Origin: Geobacter sp.
GTDB taxonomy: Bacteria > Desulfobacterota > Desulfuromonadia > Geobacterales > Geobacteraceae
Direction of reading: 5' to 3'
DNA length: 64,000 nt
Assembly: GCA_003490025.1 (NCBI GenBank)
Contig: DNJC01000127.1
Span: 27,913 to 91,912, forward strand
Part shown: piece after piece, positions 23,189 to 31,298 of the stretch
Numbering within the stretch: the first letter of the stretch is position 1
Layout of the letters: each line of letters begins with the position of its first letter
Notes under the pieces: generated by a model
Database searches by the model: none
What the model was told of the DNA's origin: nothing
What the model saw: the letters and a program-made list of their open reading frames with translations, nothing else
Translations under genes and position numbers: made by a program

Positions 23189-25111
23189 TCAGCACCCTCC
23201 CCCTTTCGGAGTGAAGGGCGTAGGGGCCGCGCCGCTGCTCGTTGCCCCGGCGCCGGTATAGACCTTGTCCTGCTCGAAGATGAGGTTGCCGGTCCCGTTG
23301 TAGTTGGGATAGGTCGTGATCGTCGGCCAGTCCACCGCACTGCTGTAAGTGCGAAGCATCTTCAATTCGTTGGCTGTGCCTTTCAGCGCATTGTCGTTGA
23401 TGGTCTTGGTCGGCCTGAAAATCACATGCTCGGACCTCGTCACCGTATCCCATTTGGGGATCCCGCCCAGAGGGCCGCCGGCCTTGACATGGGTCGAGGC
23501 ATCTGCGCCGGTGTACTTGTCGACGAAGTTGGTGCCGTTCCACTCCAGGTAGTTATTGGGAGCGGCAAAGAAAACCACCGACGGGCTGGCGGCCGGGTAG
23601 CTCGGGTAGGTGCCGTAATCGTCCGTCGCGATATAGGTGTTGTCGGTCGGCTCGTAGGCTGCGAGCATGGCCCATTCCTGCCAGGACCCGTCGTACATCC
23701 GGACATTCTGGAATTCGCATATCTCGTGGAAGACGTACCAGTAGATGGAGGCCAGGGCACCCGAGTTGCAGTAGACGACGATCGGTTTGCTGCCGTCGAT
23801 GCCGGCTGCTGCGAAGAGCGGCAGCAGTTCGGCCTTGGTCTTGTATCCGCCGTCAGCCCGGCTAAGGGCCGGTACGGTGATGTTCCAGGCGCCTGCTTTG
23901 GTCACCTTGGCCCCTTTCACGATACCTTCGAACGCGGCTCCTTTTGCGCCCAGCGGGATCGCAAGCGGAGTGCCGCCGTTGAGATTCGGCCCGGCAGCAG
24001 TGGTGATCCCCACATAGGGATTAGGCAGGGTGATCGGGGGATTCGTGGTGCCGCTGAAAGCAACCCGTACCGGAGTTTCCTTGAACAGAATCTCGCTCAG
24101 GGTGAGCACCGCCGAGTCGGCACCGCGGGTAAAGAGCTTGGTGGTACCGGAATAGCTGTAACCCGCCAGTTGAAATATGTCGGGGATGCCGTCCGCGTTC
24201 TGATCGGCAAAGTAGTAGGCGACCGGCGGCTGCCGGGTGTCGAGAACCACCACCTTGTTCGGGTCGGTGTCCGGCAGACTGGTGCGGCCGCTGTCGACCA
24301 GGGCGATCAACTCGCCGATGCCGATGCGGGAATCGAGATGTTTCTGGGACAACTGGCTGACGCTGAAGGTCGAGGGAGTGACCAGCGGCAGGGTAACGCC
24401 CTTCTGCAGAGCGCCGCCGGCCATGGCGTAGGCCTTGTTGCCGCCGTTCAGGACGCGGATGTTCTCCTTGGCGAAGCCCCAGTAATAGAGGGTCCACCAG
24501 AGGCGGGACGGGCAAAAACCGGGGTAGTCGTACCTCGACGTGGAGATGACGATGACGTCGTCCTTGGTGACGCCGTATTTCTGCAGCATCTGATCGATCA
24601 GCGCGCCGGTGCCGACTTCATGGTCCGCCTCGATGGGGCCGTCGTTTCGGACCGCCACCTCGTACCCCTCGTGGGAGACGTTGGGAATGGCGCCGGGGAT
24701 ATGGCCGAACATGCTGTCCGCCATGCCGTTGAAGGACTTGTACAGAGGGCTGGTCGCCCCACCGTACTGGTCGCTCAGGTTCTGCAGGACCTTGGCCTTG
24801 TCCCCCGCGAACCAGCTTTCCGTGTCCGAATAGGTGAAGACACCCGGGCCGTTCGGAACGCAATCAAGGATGATCACCCTTTTGCCGGTCTCGGTTTTCC
24901 CCTGGTTGTCGACCCAGGCCTTGACAGTGGCCGGTTCGACAAGGGATATCCCCGAGACGCTGTCCTGTTTGTAGTACGCGGCCGAAGCCTTGGCTACGGG
25001 GTCATCGTACCCGCTGTTACTACAGCCCCACATCGCCAGGGTGCCGATAACGGCAACTCCCAGTAAGACCAGTAGTGCGAACTTCGTTTTTTTAATCGTT
25101 TTCTCCGACAT
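23189..25111 (-). CDS. Rhodanese-domain lipoprotein (ExtH-like)
   Basis: This 640-residue lipoprotein starts at MSEKTIKKTKF (AGGAGG box) and has a lipobox, TLAMWGC, near residue 30. Several rhodanese-like segments follow. The first (ILDCVPNGPGVFTYSD..., STSRYDYPGFCPSR) has a degenerate active loop. Later, VVLDTRQPPVAYYF begins another, and VYCNSGALASIYW near residue 458 has an intact cysteine loop. The chain ends in GGGC. Rhodaneses transfer sulfur or selenium from thiosulfate-like donors. As first gene of the operon with a porin and a candidate Sec cytochrome, it could bind selenium or sulfur species at the envelope. Confidence 0.85.
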   Translation of the reverse strand: MSEKTIKKTKFALLVLLGVAVIGTLAMWGCSNSGYDDPVAKASAAYYKQDSVSGISLVEPATVKAWVDNQGKTETGKRVIILDCVPNGPGVFTYSDTESWFAGDKAKVLQNLSDQYGGATSPLYKSFNGMADSMFGHIPGAIPNVSHEGYEVAVRNDGPIEADHEVGTGALIDQMLQKYGVTKDDVIVISTSRYDYPGFCPSRLWWTLYYWGFAKENIRVLNGGNKAYAMAGGALQKGVTLPLVTPSTFSVSQLSQKHLDSRIGIGELIALVDSGRTSLPDTDPNKVVVLDTRQPPVAYYFADQNADGIPDIFQLAGYSYSGTTKLFTRGADSAVLTLSEILFKETPVRVAFSGTTNPPITLPNPYVGITTAAGPNLNGGTPLAIPLGAKGAAFEGIVKGAKVTKAGAWNITVPALSRADGGYKTKAELLPLFAAAGIDGSKPIVVYCNSGALASIYWYVFHEICEFQNVRMYDGSWQEWAMLAAYEPTDNTYIATDDYGTYPSYPAASPSVVFFAAPNNYLEWNGTNFVDKYTGADASTHVKAGGPLGGIPKWDTVTRSEHVIFRPTKTINDNALKGTANELKMLRTYSSAVDWPTITTYPNYNGTGNLIFEQDKVYTGAGATSSGAAPTPFTPKGGGC

Positions 25112-25126
25112 AATGCCTCCTCTCAA

Positions 25127-25466
25127 GAATCAGAAATGTCCGACACGCCCTTTGAAAAAATGAACTTTTGCCACCTCCCGCAATTGATTTTCTCCTTGCC
25201 TGGGCGCCCAACTCCGCATTCGAACCGAAGCACCGGTTAGTTCCGCAAAATCAAATAAATCTTAGACGCGGCCACATGGAATGTGCGAACCGCTTCAGAA
25301 CTCCTTATGGATAGTGTTGTAAATATCCTTAAATTCCTGTAGAAATAAAGCGAATGATTCTCACAAGGCTTTGCGTGATACGCACAGGGTGACGCGAGAG
25401 GCAGTGACTGCCACCGCTGCCCATGACGCTTTGGAGTGGAATTCTTAATTCACGGGGCTTTATTTT
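25127..25466. promoter_or_regulatory. Divergent control region of the rhodanese operon and lysR
   Basis: This 340-base intergenic region is AT-rich in its middle (25230-25350). GGATA-N10-TATCC at 25309-25328 is a candidate LysR-type dyad. No clear consensus promoter was found. The ribosome site of the LysR gene is poor (GGGGCTTTATTTT). Confidence 0.4.
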
Positions 25467-26399
25467 ATGGAATCGGTTTACCTGAAGACATTGATTGAGA
25501 CAGTTAAAGCCGGGAGCCTTTCCAAGGCAGCGGATAACCTCTGCGTCACCCCGTCCGCAGCTTCGCGTCGGATCAAATTCCTGGAGGAGCATTACGGCTA
25601 TCCCTTGCTCGACCGTTCAAGCCCCGTGCTAAAGCCGACGCCGGCCGGCAGCCTCGTTGTAGAAAAGGCGAAAATGCTTCTGGAGATCGAGCAGGAACTG
25701 CTGCACGGATTAAACGAGATGGATAACGAGCCGCGGATAGCTTTTTGCTGTACCCCTGCGTTCGGCATTGCTCATCTGCCCAGCATACTGAAGGATTACA
25801 TGCTGAATAACGTGGAAATGAACGATCTGAAGTTTTTCTTCAAGATGCCGGACATGGTCGTCGAGGGATTGAAGCAGCATCTTTTCGATCTGGCTGTCAT
25901 TGAGCACTGCGCCTGCCTCGACCTGAAAGAGTTTTCGACTTTTCCTCTCCCTGACGACGAGATGATTTTTGTCAGCGCACCGTCTCTAGGGATCGCATCT
26001 GAAACAGCAGACCTGGATGTTCTTGTCCGGCAGCGTCTTTACAGCAGGAATGAGGGATGCTGCTCGAGGGTTTTTCTGGATGGCAACATGAAGCATGTCG
26101 GGCGTGACATCCGCGATTTTCAAAAGATCATCATCTACGACGACCTTCATCTCATCATCCAGGCCGTCCTCGATGGCGAAGGGATTGCCTTCATCTCTAA
26201 CAGTGTTGTGGCTAAATACCTCGACGATGGCTTGCTCAGGACGCATCGAGTTGAAGGTTTCCGACACAACAGGAACAGGACTTTTGTCGTCTCCAACACA
26301 AAGCAGATAGACACCAATCTCATGGACTTCATCCGTTGTATCTTTTCAGCGTTTTCCTTGCCCTCGCCAACAGTTGAAAGCGCCGTCACAGGCCGGTAA
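25467..26399 (+). CDS. LysR-family transcriptional regulator
   Basis: This 310-residue regulator has an N-terminal winged helix (VKAGSLSKAADNLCVTPSAASRRIKFLEEHYGYPLLDR, residues about 13-48) and a C-terminal ligand domain. The ligand domain is cysteine-rich (FCCTP, EHCACLD, EGCCSRVF), unusual for LysR and suggestive of thiol, metal or chalcogen sensing. It is divergent from the rhodanese-porin-cytochrome operon and is its likely regulator. Confidence 0.9.
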   Translation: MESVYLKTLIETVKAGSLSKAADNLCVTPSAASRRIKFLEEHYGYPLLDRSSPVLKPTPAGSLVVEKAKMLLEIEQELLHGLNEMDNEPRIAFCCTPAFGIAHLPSILKDYMLNNVEMNDLKFFFKMPDMVVEGLKQHLFDLAVIEHCACLDLKEFSTFPLPDDEMIFVSAPSLGIASETADLDVLVRQRLYSRNEGCCSRVFLDGNMKHVGRDIRDFQKIIIYDDLHLIIQAVLDGEGIAFISNSVVAKYLDDGLLRTHRVEGFRHNRNRTFVVSNTKQIDTNLMDFIRCIFSAFSLPSPTVESAVTGR

Positions 26400-26515
26400 A
26401 CGTGGGTATGCACGCTCAGCCCCTGCAGCCACAACACTCGCAATTCCCGCTAGCCGCTTCTGACTCCTCAGCTACCTACCCTTGTCACCTGCCCCTTCGC
26501 GCCCTGAAAAAACCA

Positions 26516-26555
26516 TTGACAGCTTGATGATTGCGGACTATATGAGTATATAGTC
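26516..26555 (+). promoter_or_regulatory. Promoter and operator of the second arsR operon
   Basis: A perfect -35 TTGACA (26516-26521) and a TATATG -10 (26539-26544) are spaced 17 bases. The perfect inverted repeat GACTATATGAGTATATAGTC (26536-26555) covers the -10, a textbook ArsR-type repression site. It differs from the other two operators, so the two ArsR proteins should act independently. Confidence 0.8.
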
Positions 26556-26577
26556 ATTCACTGAAGAGGACGCCACA

Positions 26578-26892
26578 ATGAAAGAGCTGATCGAGTTCCG
26601 CGCTGAAATACTGAAAGCCCTGGCCCAGCCTACCCGGCTGAAAATAATAGACTTCCTCCGCGACGGAGAGCGTTGCGTCTGCGAGATTTTCCCCGCCATC
26701 GGCGAGGAGCAGTCCAACACCTCCCGCCACCTAAACATGATGCTGGCTGCGGGGGTCCTCTCCCGCCGCAAGGACGGATTGAAGATCTACTACGCGATCA
26801 AGCATGCCGAGATCCTCGAAATCATGGATATCGTAACAGGGGTGGTGAAACAGGAAATTCACGGGCGGCACGACCTGCTCAAGGCAGTATGA
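26578..26892 (+). CDS. ArsR-family repressor (second)
   Basis: This 104-residue winged-helix repressor has the sensing motif ERCVCEIF (Cys at about residues 32 and 34), as in arsenic-sensing ArsR. The recognition helix is in EEQSNTSRHLNMMLAAGVL. It ends with QEIHGRHDLLKAV. First gene of a five-gene plus-strand operon for a permease, two thioredoxin-fold proteins and a CcdA-like protein, behind its own operator-covered promoter. Trivalent arsenic/antimony or another thiophilic ligand is likely. Confidence 0.9.
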   Translation: MKELIEFRAEILKALAQPTRLKIIDFLRDGERCVCEIFPAIGEEQSNTSRHLNMMLAAGVLSRRKDGLKIYYAIKHAEILEIMDIVTGVVKQEIHGRHDLLKAV

Positions 26893-26948
26893 AGCTATTT
26901 TTTTACCTCGTTAAGTGAGCAATCAACCAAACGCTCATGGAGTTGTCC

Positions 26949-27896
26949 ATGCTGAAAAGCTTTGCCGACTACATAGTCTTCACCCTGATTGGCCTCTCCC
27001 CCGGTTCACGTTCCGGCGAGGCGCTCGACTTCTTCATCTACGACACGCTGAAGATCTTCCTGCTGCTTACCACCATCATCTTCGTGGTGGCTATCATCCG
27101 CACCTCCTTCCCTCCTGAAAAGACCAAGAGGATGCTCTCCCGCAAACGGGAATTCGTCGGCAACATCCTGGCTGCCCTGCTCGGCATCGTCACCCCCTTT
27201 TGCTCCTGTTCCGCTGTTCCGCTCTTCATCGGATTCGTGGAGTCGGGAGTCCCCCTGGGGGTCACTTTCTCGTTCCTGATATCCTCCCCCATGGTGAACG
27301 AGGTGGCGCTGATCATGCTTTGGGGGCTCTTCGGCTGGAAGATCGCGCTGATATACATCGGCACCGGCCTCCTGGTAGCCGTTGTCGCCGGCATCGTCAT
27401 CGGCAAACTGAAGATGGAAAAGTACGTCCAGGACTATGTCTGGGAGATGCAGGTGGGCCACAGCGAGATTACGGTCTTGAGCTTCCGGGAGAAAGTGGAC
27501 TACGCCAGGGATTACACTCTGAGCCTTTTGAAGAAGATCTGGCCCTACGTGGTGGTTGGCGTTGGCCTTGGCGCCTTCATCCACGGCTATGTTCCGGCAG
27601 ACTTCCTGGTGCGCTGGGCCGGGCGGGACAATATTTTCGCCGTGCCGGTTGCGGTGGCGCTGGGAGTGCCCCTGTACAGCAACGCCGCCGGTGTGATCCC
27701 CATCGTCCATGCCCTGATGGAAAAAGGGATGGCAATCGGGACGGTGCTGGCCTTCATGATGGCGGTAACCGCCCTCTCCCTGCCCGAAGCGATCATTCTG
27801 AGCAAGGTGTTGAAGAAACCGTTACTGGCCACCTTTTTTGGCACCGTAGCCATGGCCATTGTCATCGTCGGCTACCTGTTCAACGCGATTCTTTAG
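26949..27896 (+). CDS. ArsP/DUF318-type membrane permease
   Basis: This 315-residue inner-membrane protein has about eight helices. The signature TPFCSCSAVPLFIGF with closely spaced cysteines (about residues 85-92) and SFLISSPMVNEVAL are those of the UPF0718/DUF318 permeases, which include ArsP, an exporter of trivalent organoarsenicals. The second half repeats the fold (GVPLYSNAAGVIPIVHALM). I use the ATG at 26949, which has GGAG seven bases upstream. Its place in an arsR operon supports a metalloid or thiol-linked substrate. Confidence 0.85.
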   Translation: MLKSFADYIVFTLIGLSPGSRSGEALDFFIYDTLKIFLLLTTIIFVVAIIRTSFPPEKTKRMLSRKREFVGNILAALLGIVTPFCSCSAVPLFIGFVESGVPLGVTFSFLISSPMVNEVALIMLWGLFGWKIALIYIGTGLLVAVVAGIVIGKLKMEKYVQDYVWEMQVGHSEITVLSFREKVDYARDYTLSLLKKIWPYVVVGVGLGAFIHGYVPADFLVRWAGRDNIFAVPVAVALGVPLYSNAAGVIPIVHALMEKGMAIGTVLAFMMAVTALSLPEAIILSKVLKKPLLATFFGTVAMAIVIVGYLFNAIL

Positions 27897-27965
27897 GCTT
27901 GAAAGAAGCAACATGAATGCGATCCAGTTTCTAATAACGTCGGAAATACAAAAGGAGACCAAACA

Positions 27966-28193
27966 ATGAAAATCGAAGTTCTCGGCACCGGCTGCGCCAA
28001 GTGCAAGGCCCTCTATGAAAACGTGAAGAAGGCTGTGGAAGAAACCGGTACATGCGCTGCGGTTGTGAAAGTGGAGGATATCCCTTCCATCATGAAATAC
28101 GGGGTGATGAGCACGCCGGCGCTGGTTATCGACGGGCAAGTTAAATTCTCAGGCAAAGTGGCTTCAACTATCGAAATCATGGGGATGCTGTAG
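27966..28193 (+). CDS. Small redox-active thioredoxin-fold protein
   Basis: This 75-residue protein of the thioredoxin_3 (MTH895-like) family has the active site TGCAKCKAL at residues 9-17 and the cis-proline loop MSTPALVIDG near 51. No signal peptide, so cytoplasmic. Such proteins often sit next to DUF318 permeases in arsenic operons. It may reduce the metalloid or the permease cysteines. The gene is 69 bases after the permease with an AAGGAG box. Confidence 0.88.
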   Translation: MKIEVLGTGCAKCKALYENVKKAVEETGTCAAVVKVEDIPSIMKYGVMSTPALVIDGQVKFSGKVASTIEIMGML

Positions 28194-28214
28194 AAGGCCT
28201 CGGAAGGAGAATTC

Positions 28215-28598
28215 ATGAAAAGATCCGTAACAGCTTTCGCCGTCACCCTGATGTTTGCCGCAGTCGCCCGGGCGGAACTCCCCTCGGCCAATGACGCCGC
28301 CATCCGCGCAGCCCTGACATCTGGCAAGCCGTCGGTCATCGATTTGGGCGCCCGCACCTGCATCCCCTGCAAGAAGATGGCGCCAATACTCGAATCGCTG
28401 TCGACCGAGTACCGTGGCAAGGCCTCGGTGCTCTTCATCGACGTACACGAAAACGAGGCTGCAGCGGACAAGTTCCGCATCCAGATGATTCCCACCCAGA
28501 TCTTCTTCAACGCCCAGGGCAAGGAGATCAAGCGCCACATCGGCTTCATGGAAAAGTCGGAGATCGTCAAGGACCTGAAGGCGGCGGGGCTCAAGTGA
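28215..28598 (+). CDS. Periplasmic thioredoxin-like protein
   Basis: This 127-residue exported thioredoxin fold has a signal peptide ending near ARA-ELPS, the active site ARTCIPCKKMAPIL at about residues 49-62, and the cis-Pro loop QMIPTQIFF near 94. It probably works as an extracytoplasmic disulfide reductase. Its partner is the CcdA-like protein, whose GTG start overlaps its stop codon by four bases. Confidence 0.88.
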   Translation: MKRSVTAFAVTLMFAAVARAELPSANDAAIRAALTSGKPSVIDLGARTCIPCKKMAPILESLSTEYRGKASVLFIDVHENEAAADKFRIQMIPTQIFFNAQGKEIKRHIGFMEKSEIVKDLKAAGLK

Positions 28599-29281
28599 AT
28601 CTCCTCGACAACATCGAGCAGATCGTTGCCGCCTACCCTCTGCTTGCCTTCGGCGCAGTATTCCTGGCGGGGGTGATCTCCTCCGCCTCGCCATGCGTCC
28701 TGGCCACCATACCGCTGGTTGTCGGCTTCGTCGGAGGCTACTCCGAGGGGGACCGCTGGAAGGCTTTCCGCTATTCGCTGGCCTTCATACTTGGGCTCTC
28801 TCTCACCTTCACGGCTTTTGGCGCCGCGGCCGGTTTGCTGGGGACCATGTTCGGCACGCTGGGCGGTTGGTGGTACGTCGCTGCCGGGGTCGTGGCGCTG
28901 GTGATGGGAGGTCAGATGATGGGGCTTTATGAAATCAGCCTGCCCGTCAAGCGGGATTTCAAGCCAAAGCGAGGGGGGCTGGTCGGTGCGTTCCTGCTGG
29001 GGCTCTTCTTCGGGGTGGTCTCCTCACCGTGCGCCACTCCGGTACTGGTGGTGCTCCTCACCTTCGTGGCGACCAAGGGGCAGGTTCTCTATGGCGTAGC
29101 CCTCCTTTTCACCTACGCCATCGGCCACTGTCTGCTCATGTTGGCCGCCGGCACCTTTACCGGGTTCATCGAAGCGTTCGTCAAGGCAAAAGGAGTAGTC
29201 GACTTCTCCCTCTGGGCCAAGCGTGTAAGCGGTTCGGTAGTTGTCCTTGTGGGTGCCTGGTTTGTCTGGCAGGGGCTTTGA
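28595..29281 (+). CDS. CcdA/DsbD-type thiol-electron membrane transporter
   Basis: This 228-residue protein has six helices. The two conserved cysteine segments of CcdA are present: SSASPCVLATIPLVVGF in helix 1 and SSPCATPVLVVLLTF in helix 4. It moves reducing equivalents from cytoplasmic thioredoxin to periplasmic thiol proteins. Translational coupling to the periplasmic thioredoxin-like gene makes that protein the obvious client. The start codon is GTG (28595). It ends 17 bases from a convergent gene, with no terminator visible. Confidence 0.9.
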   Translation: MNLLDNIEQIVAAYPLLAFGAVFLAGVISSASPCVLATIPLVVGFVGGYSEGDRWKAFRYSLAFILGLSLTFTAFGAAAGLLGTMFGTLGGWWYVAAGVVALVMGGQMMGLYEISLPVKRDFKPKRGGLVGAFLLGLFFGVVSSPCATPVLVVLLTFVATKGQVLYGVALLFTYAIGHCLLMLAAGTFTGFIEAFVKAKGVVDFSLWAKRVSGSVVVLVGAWFVWQGL

Positions 29282-29298
29282 AATACGGCTTGCTTTGG

Positions 29299-30333
29299 TT
29301 ATCGACGCCTCTCGACCAATTCTCTCAATGGCAACGGAAGCAGTCCACGAAGGGTGTTGCTGATAGACTCTTCATGCCGTTGCCAGACGATCCCGAGATA
29401 GATGACACCAAGACCAATGACTGTCAAGATAAACGGAAACATCATGCTGTCCTTGAATACATCGTATGCCAGATGTCCAACGTATCCGGCCGCACCCATC
29501 CCCCCGAAGACGGCGAATACCCTGCGAGAGAGGGTGGCGCCAACGACAATCATCGTGAGGTTGATGCAGAGGTAAATGAATTTGTTCAACTCGCTGGTTG
29601 AATGCATCATGGACAAACCGCCCCAAAAAGCCAGTACACCGAAAATGTAGAGCCAGAAGGCATAATCCTTTTCGCGCCATGACCGGATGTCCACCCAGAA
29701 AGCCAACAGACAGATAAGCAGTCCAAACCAGAGGGATACCAGTTTTCGCAAATCCCAGCTTAGATCTGCTTCGCCAAACAGCAATGGTGTCAAGTCCATG
29801 CTCATATACCAGAGCGTGACCGCCAACGGCATGACCAGGAATGGCAGACGATAGCGCCACAGCATGATTGCGCCGGTGGCGAGCGTGGCAAGTTCCATGA
29901 AAATCCAGCGCCAATCGATATGGGTGTGATACTCCCTGTAGACGTGACCTTCAGGCCAAAAACCAAGCGCGACCTGCAAGCCATAGACAGCCAAAGGGGT
30001 AAGTACCACGACAAAGGTTGCCATGATGCCGGCAGGAATCTCCAGGTGCTTCCGACTCAGGAAAAATTCAGTGAGCCAGAGTCCCGCCACGGCATAAACG
30101 AGGGCAATGGTAAGGAGCCCCCACCCGCCGAAACGCTCCCACCCCAGATTCATGAACAGGGTCATGGCTCCAATGGCGGTCAATCCGCCAAGGTAGTAGA
30201 GAATATGGGTGAAATGAAAGCTTGCCGTGTCCTTTTGACGATCACGCAGGAATAGCCAAAGCTGCTCCGCTTGAAGCTCGCTGACAACCCCCTTCGAAGC
30301 TGCCTCCTCCAGCGTCTCACGATTCAGTTCCAT
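29299..30333 (-). CDS. DUF2157-type multi-helix membrane protein
   Basis: This 344-residue protein has a short cytoplasmic N-terminal helix domain (LEEAASKGVVSELQAEQLWLFL) typical of DUF2157 proteins, then about ten hydrophobic helices from residue 45 on. No catalytic motif was seen. Function is unknown. It is transcribed alone or after the Nudix gene, 71 bases upstream. The gap holds a short CCTGCC/GGGCAGG palindrome. Confidence 0.75.
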   Translation of the reverse strand: MELNRETLEEAASKGVVSELQAEQLWLFLRDRQKDTASFHFTHILYYLGGLTAIGAMTLFMNLGWERFGGWGLLTIALVYAVAGLWLTEFFLSRKHLEIPAGIMATFVVVLTPLAVYGLQVALGFWPEGHVYREYHTHIDWRWIFMELATLATGAIMLWRYRLPFLVMPLAVTLWYMSMDLTPLLFGEADLSWDLRKLVSLWFGLLICLLAFWVDIRSWREKDYAFWLYIFGVLAFWGGLSMMHSTSELNKFIYLCINLTMIVVGATLSRRVFAVFGGMGAAGYVGHLAYDVFKDSMMFPFILTVIGLGVIYLGIVWQRHEESISNTLRGLLPLPLRELVERRR

Positions 30334-30404
30334 TATTTCTCCGAACGGTGCTGCGCCTGACCTGCCGGGCAGGCTTTAGGCCCGGTCATCTTAAACCTGC
30401 GCAA

Positions 30405-31226
30405 TCACAGCGCCTGAAGCAGCCTCTCGACAATCTCGCGCTCACTTTCCGTCACACCAGCCCGCCCCACTCGGCTGAGTTCGACCAGCGTCGCCTTGAC
30501 CAAGGCGCAATGGCTCGCGTACAGCTTGCCGATGTTTTCCGGTGTCAGTGGAAACCAGCGGACGGCGCGCGCATCGCTCCCCGCTACAGGATCCAATCGC
30601 AGCGCCGTCTCGGGGTCCAGGTGGAGGTGTTTGGCAGTGGTCTCCATCCAGGCATGGTCGGTGTTGCGCGGGTCGTCCACATACCCCTGGTAGATCAGGC
30701 ACCCCAGGCTCATATCCAAAACGACGCCGGTCTCCTCCCTGAGTTCCCGCGTCAGCGTGGCGGATATCTCCTCGCCCTTGTCCACCATGCCGCCGGGTAT
30801 GGCCCACTGACCGTTATCTCTGCGCTGCACGGCGAGCATCTCCACGCTCCGGTCTGTGCTGTTGATGCAGGTGATGATCGGGTCTGCGGCGTAGTTGGGT
30901 CCCCACTTCCCCAGAAGCCCTCTCCCGGCCATGCCGGTCCTGCCAGCCGGGTTCAACGCTCTTCCCTTTCCGTCGAGGCGCAGCATCCCGGCGAAGCTCT
31001 GCCGCGGAGTTTCCTTCAGAAGGGAGATGTCCTCCGGGTCTGCCCAGCCGCCAGGGTTGCTGCTGGAATCGTTCCTGAGCACCACGGGAGAAACATAGTA
31101 GGGGGGAGAGTAGTCCGGATACTCGCTCTCCCAGCTGACCAAGCTGTCGGGTACAGGGAACCGTTCCGGATATTCCGTCGGCTTTTCAAGCCGGGCCTTG
31201 ACGTGCAAGACCGTCTGTTCTGCCAT
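30405..31226 (-). CDS. NUDT9-like ADP-ribose pyrophosphatase (Nudix hydrolase)
   Basis: This 273-residue protein is of the NUDT9 type rather than ordinary bacterial NudF. The Nudix box GGMVDKGEEISATL...RELREETGV is intact. Around it are the NUDT9-specific strings NPAGRTGMAGRGLLGKWGPN, AADPIIT and YQGYVDDPRNTDHAWMET. It should split ADP-ribose into AMP and ribose-5-phosphate. Start at MAEQTVLH (31226), chosen for the GCGAGG box and the family N-terminus (PVPDSLVSWESEYPDY). Neighbours give no pathway. Confidence 0.9.
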   Translation of the reverse strand: MAEQTVLHVKARLEKPTEYPERFPVPDSLVSWESEYPDYSPPYYVSPVVLRNDSSSNPGGWADPEDISLLKETPRQSFAGMLRLDGKGRALNPAGRTGMAGRGLLGKWGPNYAADPIITCINSTDRSVEMLAVQRRDNGQWAIPGGMVDKGEEISATLTRELREETGVVLDMSLGCLIYQGYVDDPRNTDHAWMETTAKHLHLDPETALRLDPVAGSDARAVRWFPLTPENIGKLYASHCALVKATLVELSRVGRAGVTESEREIVERLLQAL

Positions 31227-31298
31227 AATAACCTCGCTTCCGTGTAGAGAACCCGCTCCTGAGTTTGCCGTCATCGTTCGTAAACGGCGTGGGGTTCT

